Below are positions 55,157 to 64,000 of a DNA stretch of 64,000 nt, piece by piece (positions within the stretch are counted from its first letter, which is position 1; every line of letters begins with the position of its first letter). The stretch lies in contig JADWQD010000004.1 in the NCBI GenBank assembly GCA_016110215.1, positions 1,426,001 to 1,490,000 of the forward strand, read 5' to 3'. The notes under the pieces were generated by a model. The model searched no databases. It worked only from the letters and a program-made list of their open reading frames with translations, and was not told where the DNA came from. This stretch comes from Capronia americana. Lineage: Eukaryota; Ascomycota; Eurotiomycetes; Chaetothyriales; Herpotrichiellaceae. A program made the translations under genes and the position numbers.

Positions 55157-57280
55157 TCATGATAATGTCCCCGATGATGAGAATGTGTCCACTTTGTTCA
55201 TCACGCGTGGATCGGTGAATGACAGACCAGCCAGCAACGTCTCAACAAGCCGCAGTCTGTCTTCGACGTCCCTGCTCTCTCGCCTCCAGAACCTCAACAT
55301 TTCGATGACCTTTTCCACAGCCTGTCGCCACCGATCTGGCATAAGAAGTGTCAATTTTTCAAGCCTGGCCGCGGCGAGAAGGACAAATGCGCTTCGTGTG
55401 CAAGATCTCAACATCAGCCATGTGCCATGATGGCGGTAGAAGAATCCCTGCTCGTTCTTTTCGATCCTCTCCACACAGACGACTAGGGCTTTGTGGACAA
55501 AGGTATCCATTGACTCGCTGGAAATCGTGGGAGTCCGCTCCGGTGTGTCATAGTTCACCGCGGAGACGATGAAGGGCCAGTACATCATCTCATAGCAATC
55601 GAGCAGGTGACCCTTCAGAATGAATTTGAGCGAATGGTGCAGGTCGCTCTCTTCACCCACGGACGGTGCATCAAGTTCCAGTGCTTGAGGCAGAGACCGG
55701 ATCCAGTCCGAAGCTTGCTGTTCGAATCCCAGCGTGGATTCGGCGGCATTGGACAATGAGCTCGTGGCCTTGCTGTCGTAGATATAATTGAGGATCCTGT
55801 TGCCGAGCCGCCGCAGGGCAATTTCGGCGAGATAAAAGTACCATACAATTTCCCTCTGGGATCGCAGGCCCTCTGGAGGCGAAGGGAAGAAGGCCGGGTA
55901 GGTCAGATCCCAGATCGACGTCTCCGAAACGTTGAGTTCGAGTCGTAGCTCCCTGGTTGCAATCCAGTGTCAGCTTTGGCGGCAAATGATCGAGCAAGCG
56001 CATTTCACTTACAGCTCTGACTTGAAGCAAGTCCAGTAGATGCTTTCCCGCAGCCGTTGCTCTCCTTCCCTGTCGACCTCGGGAGACTCTTTCTCCGTGT
56101 AGAACGCTTGACAGCAGGCGAGCGCCTGGACAAACATCTTCCATGCTTCCATCGGACGCAAGGTTGCCATCAAGTACACGCCGGCCAGGAAGAAGCACTG
56201 TGCTTCCAGGACGCCTGTCCTGCATAGCAGATGGCCCATTCGCTTCTGCGCCGCCGAGAAGTACGCCTCTGACTGCCGGAATTGAGGGGATGAACGAAAT
56301 GACGAGGCATCTTGTTGAGGGCCCGCGTCGAACGGGCCAATGGATCCGTGAGCATAGATCAACAGCTGTATTGAGTGTCAGCACACAGCGGCTTCATTGC
56401 CCTAGTCTCAGAGGCCAACTCACCAGCAAACACGACTGTGCATCCCATCCGATACCATTGAACCGGGCATCACGCATGTAGCGTTGAATCTTGGCCTCCT
56501 CGAGCACTGGGTTGTAGATGAACACGTTGTTCATGAAATGCGCCACCAGTTCCTCCTCGGCCACCTGCTCATCGAACTCGGTGACCATGGATAGAGTTTG
56601 GTTGGGGCCATGGCTCGAGTTGAGCAGTCCTTTCAGATCAAGATTGGGGCTCACATCGTCGAACACAGACCATGACAAGACGCCTTCGATGTTCATATGA
56701 CAAGGCGCGGCATCCTTCGACCTTTCCAGGCTGGGCGAATTCAGCGACTTCAGCCGGGACAGCACCCCCCGGCTCGGACTGTCGGCGACGCTGCTCGAGA
56801 CCGCGGCCGCAATCTGGCCCTGGCCGTTCCGCGCCCGCAACAGCTCTTCGAGCGTGTTCAATTTGTCCAAGATTGCCAGACTCGCGGAATCGAAGCTGCA
56901 GGAGTCAGAGAAGGGTTCAAGCCATCAGCACAGGCCCCGAGGATGTGCCGGCTTCATTCCACATACGTTGAATGGTCTCCTTCGGAGTACGTGCATTCTG
57001 CACCAATCGACAGACAAGAAGAGCATGACGGCCGTGCGTTATTGCATTTAGTGCGACGCACTCGACATTTCTGGCAGGCCTGTATTGCCCTCTTCCGGGG
57101 GTAGGATGATTTCCGCGCGGCAGGACGTTTCCGGGATTCAGTCAGGGCGGTTTCAGCCTCGATTGCGCTGATGAAGGCCCCATTCTGCTGGACGGCCGCC
57201 GGCAAGTGGCCTGGATGGAGAGTCGAAGAATCGTAACTTGGCTCGTTGGAATGGAGGATGTTCCGAAGCGAGCTTTCCAT
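55157..57280 (-). CDS. Zn(II)2Cys6 transcription factor
   Basis: Exons on the minus strand 57280-56967, 56895-56424, 56365-56013 and 55952-55157 give 644 aa. The zinc cluster CQKCRVRRTKC...CSSC...C uses C69, C72, C79, C86, C89 and C96, with basic residues before it (YPRKR). A coiled-coil stretch follows (FDSASLAILDKLNTLEELLRA, dimerisation), then the fungal-specific domain (HFMNNVFIYNPVLEE at its start; YWTCFKSELELRLEL at its middle). I took the ATG at 57280 because the frame above it is open without ATG. It diverges from the transporter at 58063, the usual layout for a transporter gene and its regulator. Confidence 0.92.
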
Positions 57281-58062
57281 TGCACGACGATAAGACGCCT
57301 TCTCCACCAGGTAGCTGGGGATGAAGATCTGGGGAAAGACGATGGAGAGAGGATTGAAGTCGCTGGAGCGGAATGCCGGGCCCTGATAAAGCCCTTCAGC
57401 GGAGTGCTGGAACAGCCCACAAGTCCCCTCAAACACGTTTTTCTTGTGGGGGAGATTCTCGGGGCCACTACCACCCCCCCGGGCGCTAGACGGTCCGCCC
57501 GGGCGGCTTTGATAGGCTCCAAGGAGGCCGAAGAAGCCTCGCTCGCCTGGACCAAACGCGCCCAGTCTTCTAGAAGCCTTCCGAGCCGAAACTCACTGCA
57601 TGGGAACACGAGCCCTTGTGATTGATATCATACGCATTGTCAGCAAGGGGACCATGCCAAAGTCTGTGACTGCAACACTACGTTACCGCTTGGAGTCATC
57701 TTGACTCGAGCACGAGTGACTCCACCATGGCATGATTCCCTGCTGGTCTGGGCGGGGTAGCGCCTCCTACCGCCCCAATGCTACCCAACCGTTTGCCAAC
57801 CTCTTCGACATTTGCCTCCATTGGCATGCGGAATCCCGGGACATGAGAAATCTACATCACCCGCTGGAGGTATCGTGACTCCAGAACATATTATCTGGGG
57901 ACGGGTGGGACCTCCAGAATATGCATGGAACGCAGAATGGCATATCAAACGATATAAAGAGAGCCTGATCCCTCCTCCAGTGAGTCGAGCTCCTCCGACA
58001 AGGTGGACTGCCTCCGTCCTTCGCCGCGATAGCACAGCATCCTTCACCGACTCAAAGGCAAG
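57281..58062. promoter_or_regulatory. Divergent intergenic region between Zn2Cys6 regulator and sugar transporter
   Basis: A ~780-nt bidirectional promoter region. Contains a C-run with CCCGGGCG near 57470-57485 and CGCCCGGGCGG near 57501; such CGG/CCG half sites are possible binding sites. No ORF supported. Confidence 0.45.
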
Positions 58063-59808
58063 ATGGAAAAAGCCCACATCAACGACGACACCAAGGCTGC
58101 CGACTCGATCATTGAGCATGTCGCTCCAAAGGTCGAGCAAGCCCGACTTGCGGCCGAGGAAGAGCACAGTCTCTCGGTCCGGGAAGCCATCTCGAAGAAC
58201 AAGTTGGCTGTCTTCTGGTGTGTTTTCTTCGCCTTCAGTGGAGTCGCTTGGTAAGTGCTCGAACTCGTACACAGGAATCGAGGACCGGCTGACCGACTTT
58301 TGCCAGGGGCTTCGACGCACAAGTCAACGGTGCCATGATTTCGGTGCCACAGTTCCGGTACACGTTCGGGTATGTTGAGCGACTCGGCGAATGATTGTTT
58401 CTCTAACTGACATTTCGCTCTAGATATATCTTCGAGCTTCCCGATGGAAGCTTAACACCAGTCATCCCGGCGTCGTGGCAGTCCGGCTTCAATAGCATCT
58501 CTAGCGTCGGACAGTTCTTCGGGGGGTTCATATGTTCGTGGCTCTCCGACCGTGTCGGCCGCCGATGGTCCCTCCTCGTAGGGCTGGCTTTTGTCACTGG
58601 CGGCATCTTCGGCGAAGTGTTCTCACATACCCGACCGGCGTTCCTCATCGGCAAATTGATACTTGGTATCGGTCTGGGCTTTTACCTGACCATTGGTCCG
58701 CTCTACTGCTCGGAAGTGGCGCCAGTCGTCCTTCGTGGTATTATCACCGGTGGTATTAATTTCGCCATCGTCATTGGCCAGCTCCTCTCGAATGCTGTGA
58801 TCAAAGGATTTGGAGACAGGAATGACCGATGGGCGTTCCGAGGTCCATTTGCGATCCAGTGGTTGTTCGTTGGTAAAGAACACCCGCCCAGATTGACAAG
58901 ACTCGTGTCTAACAGTTGAAATAGTCATCCTCCTGGTCGGAATTCCCTTCGCACCGGAATCCCCATGGCACTACGTCCGTCGTGGCCGCATGGAAGATGC
59001 CCGACGAAGCCTGGAGCGTCTCCACGGCAAGGGCGTCGATGTTTCGCCCAAGCTCGCCATGATCATCCGAACGGTCGAGGAAGACGCCGAACTCTCGAAC
59101 TCAGCGCGTTGGGACCAGTGCTTCCGCGGCACCAACCTTGTGCGAACAACCATCTCGGTCGGCGTCTTCGCATGCCAGCACTTGTCCGGCATCGTCTTTG
59201 TGCTTGGCTTCTCCACCTACTTTTTCGAGCTCGCGGGCATTGAGACCACGCACGCTTTCGATCTCGGCGTCGGAGTCACGGCCTGCGGCGTCGTGGGCGT
59301 CATCATCTCTTGGGCTGCCATCAACACCCTCGGTCGCAGGAAGCTGTTTGTCTGGGGCATGATTGGCATGACCATTGTCCTGGTGCTCATGGGGATCCTC
59401 GACGTCGTGCACACGTCAGCCGCCCGCTGGGTCCAGGCTTCTTGCACAGTCGTGTATGCGCTGATCTACCAGATCACCATCGGCTGCATTGCATTCGCCC
59501 TGCTAGGCGAAGTCTCCTCCCCGGCACTTCGAGCAAAGACGGTCGGTCTGGCCACTGCCTGTCAAGCCGTGTTTGGAACCGTCATGAATATCGTGGTACC
59601 ATACATGGTCAACCCTGACAAGGCCAATCTCAAGGGCAAGGTTGGCTTCGTCTTTGGTGGAGCTTGCCTCTTGGGCACCATCTGGAGCTACTTCTACATC
59701 CCGGAGTTGAAGGGCCGCACCTTCCAAGAGATTGACTACTTGTTCCAGCACAGGGTTCCCCCGAGGCAGATGGGCAAGTACAATATTGAGGATGTGAATG
59801 ATGCGTGA
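58063..59808 (+). CDS. MFS sugar transporter (alpha-glucoside/maltose-permease-like)
   Basis: Exons 58063-58250, 58307-58369, 58424-58872 and 58925-59808 give 527 aa; introns 52-56 nt. About 12 membrane helices with sugar-porter marks: WGFDAQVNGAMIS in helix 1, DRVGRRWSL in loop 2-3, PESPWHYVRRGR (PESPR type) after helix 6, NTLGRRKLFVWG in loop 8-9 and PELKGRTFQEID (PETKGRT type) after helix 12. QLSG is replaced by QHLSGIV. The ~60-residue N-terminal tail is acidic, as in fungal maltose/alpha-glucoside carriers. Plasma-membrane proton symport of a di- or monosaccharide is likely; probably controlled by the divergent regulator. Confidence 0.92.
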
Positions 59809-60508
59809 AGGGAGAGAGCGTGGCGACAGGTAATAGGCTTTGGGGGCATCCAATAACTACTCCGTATACTAGAAGAGCTGAGATGGTGAATGAAGATTAC
59901 AAGCAATAATTTGTGCGATATTTTCTGCAGTACTTACTTCCGATAATTCTGCAAACTACCTTCTGCAATACTGTGTGCAATACTGTAGGATAAGATAGGT
60001 AGGAATAGGTTAAGATAGGATATTACAATATACTACTATGTAGATAGAGATGTCAGGCCAAGCCGTAGCATAACATGTATGAAATCCGCCATTTGACATT
60101 CGACATTCGTAGCCACCAGTGCCAGCGGAGTAAATCATGTATATTACAGTATGTACTCTCGCAGAACCATATACAGTACAACATTAAACTCTACTAGCGG
60201 CCTATTAAGAGCAAACAAGCAGAAGGCTACTCTCATTACTAAGTACTTCCTGCCTGACGAACAGTGAACAGAGATCAACTTGAGTCTCGAGACGTCGTCC
60301 TTCCCGTTCAGATCTCATAATTACGGAGTATTCAGTCCTTAGTACATACTGTAAATGTGACTGCAGAGTCCCTGCTATATAGCCAGCCTTGTACACTGTA
60401 GCCTTCTACTTCACTTCCCGCATATATATCCTCCTTCGTCCTTCGTCCTCCTCCTCCCCCTCCTTGTTCTCATGGCTGCTGCTGCTACTGCTCCAGCACT
60501 TCAGCCTC
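59809..60508. other. Convergent intergenic region
   Basis: Between two sugar-transporter 3' ends. AT-rich with short direct repeats (TGCAATACTG twice near 59966-59985) and AGGTAGGA/AGATAGGA runs. No gene seen. Confidence 0.5.
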
Positions 60509-62401
60509 CTACACATCCTCCTTTTCTTCATACTCGATGATTTGATCCTTCTTCAGCACCGTCTCTGCATGTCGATCGTGAACCACCCTAGCGGCAAGAG
60601 CCGAGTCTCGGATCTCGGGCGTGGCGAATAAAAAGTCAATTTCTTCCAATGTCTTGCCCGTTGTCTATGTAGTTTACCACCGGAAGTGTCAGTGACTGTC
60701 TCTGTCGCAAGCACCAAGGGGTGGCAGATCAGGACACATAAACATACCTCAGGACACAAGTAATATACAAAAGGCACGGCGACGGCACAGGACAGGAGCA
60801 TCCAGATCCAGATCTTCCAGCCGACGTTCTGCAACGCGATGCCTCCAGCGAACACGGTGATAAAGCTGAAAAGCCATTCGCCGAACGCGCCGGCCGCGCC
60901 ACCGAGATGGCGGAGTTTGAGAGGCGCGATCTGTTTGAGGGATGTGGGTCAGTAACATTTATTCTTTGTTCTCGTTTCTGCAGGATCGTGCATGGGCTCT
61001 CACCTCGGGACCGTAAAGCCAGGGCACGCCAATCCATCCGTAGCCAAAGACAAAGTTGTAGATGATGACAAACGCCACGGCAACCCATTGACGCGTCAAC
61101 GTAGGGTTCGGCAATCCAATCATGATCACAAAGATCAGCATGCAGATCGTCAGGATGACGGCCGACCAGATCATCACGCCGCGGCGGCCGACTCGTTCAA
61201 TCGTCCAGGGCAAGGGATACGTTCCGAGAGCGAAACCGGTGTTCATGACCGCGGCGAGCAATTGAGAGAGAAAGGGCGAGAGGCCGACTTGCGCGAAGAT
61301 GACGGTCGAGTAGTAGACAGACAAGTTAATCCCTGTTCCCGGCAACCGTTAGTCGCTTGAAACTCTTTTCCGCTGAAAAAAAAGGCTCGGAATGCGTGGG
61401 ATTGTCCTGGCCAGAAATTCAAAACATACATACCCATCATCTGCTGAAGCGACAGGATCATAAAGGAGATGCGGATTCTGCGGCCGGCCCTGAGATCGCT
61501 CCTGTCCCAGAACAGATCGAGCGGGTTGAACTTATGCTCGTCCTCGTCCTCCAGCTTGATCGAAGCCAGGATTTCATCCCGCATGGCCTGGACGGACGGG
61601 TCTTCGAAGGGCCGGTCGTGCAGACGCATCACGACGCTGTCTCCTTCTTCGGTCCGTCCCTTTGCGTAATACCATCTGGGCGTGTCGGGTAGGAAGAACA
61701 TGCCAAAGATGGAGATCGTTGCAAAAAAGGCTTGGAACGCAATCGGAAAGCGCCATGATACCTGGTTGTCCATGCGGGTGAAGCCGAAATCGACCCAGTA
61801 GGCAAGACTATCATCTTCGTCAGACTGGACGGACCAGGAACATTTCTTGCAGAGACGGGGAGGGCAACTCACGCAACTCCCGAGATCAGCCAGACACATT
61901 GGATTGCGACTTCGGGTCCTCGTTCTTTCGACGTTATACTCATTTCCGCCATGTAGGTAGGAACACTGCAGGAGATAAAGCCAATGCCAAATCCACAAAG
62001 AACGCGGCCGACGATGATCTGCGCGACCGACCAGGAAGATGCTTGAATGCTGGCGCCAACGATGACCAGCGCATCGCCTATCAGGATACAGCCTCGTCGA
62101 CCCAGTGGCATACCGAGGACTGTCACTGCCAACGAGCACACGGCTGCTGCCAGCGTGTACGAGGATGCAATCATCGGAATAACGTAGGTTCCTGTCGGGT
62201 GGCCAATGGCGTCGAGGAAGGGTTTCGTGGTCTGCACACCGCCGAGGACTCCAGCATCATAGCCGTACATACAGAAGGACTGTGAAGGATCGGTTAGTTT
62301 CTGAGCGACTCGCCGATGGGGCTACCGTTACTTACCAACGAGCAACAGACGGACATGATACGGTAGAGGGCCCTGCCCTTGACGGTTTTGAGGAACTGCA
62401 T
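60509..62401 (-). CDS. MFS sugar transporter (hexose/quinate-type)
   Basis: Exons on the minus strand 62401-62336, 62279-61873, 61807-61434, 61332-61004, 60930-60748 and 60664-60509 give 504 aa. Sugar-porter marks: FCMYGYDAGVLGGV (helix 1), GMPLGRRGCILIG, FLPDTPRWYYAKGR after helix 6, QQMMG-GINLSVYYS (QQxxGIN, split by the intron 61333-61433), ERVGRRG in loop 8-9, and CPETTGKTLEEIDFLF after helix 12. The cytosolic tail is charged and short. Likely plasma-membrane uptake of a hexose or related polyol. It differs in subfamily from the transporter at 58063 (no maltose-type N-terminus), so they are not a recent duplicate. Confidence 0.93.
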
Positions 62402-62916
62402 GGTTGGTGGAAGGTGAGAACACTGGATCGTCTCTCAGGGAGGTATAAGGTGAGAGAACTCCTGGACCATCAGAGCCACGTTGTCAGGTCCCGCGACATA
62501 TGATATACATATCTCCATCACGGGCCTGGCCTCGACATCTCGAACTGATAGCCGGAATTGCGGGCTTAGTAAGGTCCACCCGAACGGGGGAAGGGGGTGA
62601 TTGGTCCGAGGCGGAGGGATTGGCGACCTTTCCGACCCACCCCCGCACCTCTGCCCGGCGTGGGCGGGATTCGAAACCCGGGGAAGTCGATTCTATTGAC
62701 AAGATGGCCATGGCCTTCCAGAGGAATTGACAAGCTGCAAGGCCTGGTTGGACATCATCCGTTAATACGACACGAAGACTTGCATGTTGGCCGCATTCCC
62801 CCGACATCAATATTGCCAGTGTGTGTGTCTGTCTCTAAACGATCCTCGGCGGTTGTGGCAACTCTCTCTTTCTGTTTGATTCTCGTCTGGCACTTGTAAG
62901 CTTGCAGGGGCCAATT
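62402..62916. promoter_or_regulatory. Divergent intergenic region between sugar transporter and SDR 4
   Basis: A ~515-nt head-to-head interval that probably holds both promoters. No gene seen. Confidence 0.45.
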
Positions 62917-64000
62917 ATGTACCTCAAACAGTTCTGCCTCCGAAGTCGTTCGTTGCGCCGCCTCCCGACCCCTTTGTCCAGCAAGATCAGGCCGAAAGCC
63001 TTCATGGATGATGCTGGGTTGTCTCAGGTTGCTAGGGGACAGTGCTTTCACCAGACCCGATCTACCTCGACGACCAACAACAAAGCTCCGGCAACTAAAC
63101 TCGGAGCCTCCAGCGAAGATGCTTACAGAACGAGAACAATACAAGATATGATGTCGTTGAAAGGCAGGGTAACTGTTGTCACTGGTAGGTCCGAACGTCA
63201 CAACTGGTATCATTCCGCGTCGCTAAAATTCATGTAGGAGGAGCACGAGGCATTGGATTGGCGTTGGCGAGAGGGGCTGCCGAGCTTGGAAGTGATATCG
63301 CCGTTCTCGATGCCCTCGAAAAGCCATCCGAGGCCTTTTCAGATTTCGAGAAGGAGCTCGGAGTCCGGGCTCGGTACTATCGGTTCGTTCCCCTGTCGGT
63401 GTGGCGTTGTGGAACCTGCATTAACCTGTATTGCTGCTAGGACAAGCGTCACTGATCCTGAGGGCTTGACGCGCACGTTTGAGACTGTGGTGAAGGATTT
63501 TGGTCAGATAGATAATTGGTATGGTCAACGCCTCGGGCCATCATCTCTGCTAATGTCGGTCAAAGCGTGACGGCTGCTGGAATAGTCCATGACAAGCCCT
63601 TTCTGGACACAACTTGGGAAGAGGGGGCGCGGATACTGGATGTCAATGTGAGCTCTGAGGGCTTGACGTGCAGGACGTTCTGCTGATACAGTGACAGGTC
63701 ATGGGCACAATGCTGAGTGCACAATTGGCTGCCAAACAAATGCGGGCTCAAAACACCGGAGGCAGCATCGTCATGATCGCGTCGGTGTCAGCCGGCACTG
63801 CATTACAATCGCAAAGGCTGAACATATATGCTGCTTCCAAGGGTGCTGTAAAGTCCCTGTGCGTGCAGCTAGCCGTGGAGCTTGCACCTCTCGGGATTCG
63901 CGTGAACACAGTTTCTCCGGGATTCATCGCGACCGAGATGACGAAGGGCCTTGCCCTCACAAGGCCGGAGCTGCTGGCAGTGTTCAAGTCGCCTCCGCTT
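62917..64000 (+). CDS. Short-chain dehydrogenase/reductase (SDR) 4, cut by right edge
   Basis: Exons 62917-63184, 63238-63382, 63441-63518, 63566-63647 and 63698 to the window end; introns 47-58 nt. About 292 residues are visible. The first ~75 residues are rich in Arg/Ser/Thr with few acids, a plausible mitochondrial presequence. Then come VTVVTGGARGIGLALA (cofactor), DNCVTAAGI in place of NNAG, MIASVSAG with the catalytic Ser, YAASK, and NTVSPGFIATEM. This subgroup includes fungal D-arabinitol/sorbitol/sorbose dehydrogenases. Next to a sugar transporter transcribed the other way, polyol or sugar oxidation is a fair guess. The C-terminus lies beyond the window. Confidence 0.88.

Noticed and set aside
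62660..62690. T-arm-like GGGATTCGAAACCC, possible tRNA
   Set aside because: No matching acceptor stem, D arm or anticodon stem around it.
1..64000. Transposons, reverse transcriptase, viral genes, rRNA, CRISPR
   Set aside because: No transposase, integrase, RT or capsid motif, long terminal repeats, or rRNA segments were seen; CRISPR arrays are not expected in fungi and none is present.

Overview
This is a stretch of filamentous ascomycete (Pezizomycotina) nuclear DNA. The evidence is many short introns (about 47-100 nt) with GTRNGT donors and CTAAC/CTGAC-like branch sites, Zn(II)2Cys6 regulators, a class III chitin synthase, Opy2, a HET-domain protein and a fungal NLR. Gene content (Baeyer-Villiger monooxygenase, P450, lactone hydrolase, GST) would suit a Chaetothyriales-like black yeast or another Eurotiomycete, but that placement is inference. 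Most genes below were assembled by hand from splice sites that keep frame and family motifs, so exon ends are predictions.

Layout. 1-1119: 3' end of a fungal transcription-factor gene. 1531-1663: an intron-containing tRNA-Leu(UAA). 2.5-23 kb: an accessory metabolic block with a two-copy family III CoA-transferase, dienelactone hydrolase, Baeyer-Villiger monooxygenase, MFS exporter, SDR, a C2H2+Zn2Cys6 regulator, a second SDR, a transporter relic, a P450, a third SDR and a GST, followed by a broken sugar-transporter relic. No PKS, NRPS or terpene synthase is present. Together the enzymes read as an oxidative degradation route (hydroxylate, oxidise alcohol to ketone, insert oxygen to a lactone, open the lactone, activate the acid with CoA), controlled by the central regulator.

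25.2-28.8 kb: a threonine-dehydratase-type PLP enzyme beside mitochondrial ketol-acid reductoisomerase (isoleucine/valine synthesis). 29.5-36.7 kb: an NLR (PNP_UDP-NACHT-ankyrin, with an assembly gap inside near-identical ankyrin repeats) and a HET-domain protein, followed by a RidA protein, an NAD(P)-binding epimerase-like protein and, at 40.5-42 kb, a coiled-coil protein with an N-terminal helical domain. The NLR/HET/coiled-coil genes look like an allorecognition or immunity island between conserved genes.

42.5-50.7 kb is conserved: ubc12 (NEDD8 E2), a class III chitin synthase and opy2 (HOG-pathway membrane anchor). 53.6-64 kb is a second metabolic block: a hydrolase/SnoaL-like fusion, a Zn2Cys6 regulator divergent from a sugar-type MFS transporter, a second sugar-type transporter, and an SDR that runs off the right edge. 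Large gene-free intervals lie at 38.7-40.5, 46.7-49.3 and 50.7-53.6 kb. I saw no transposon, rRNA or CRISPR.
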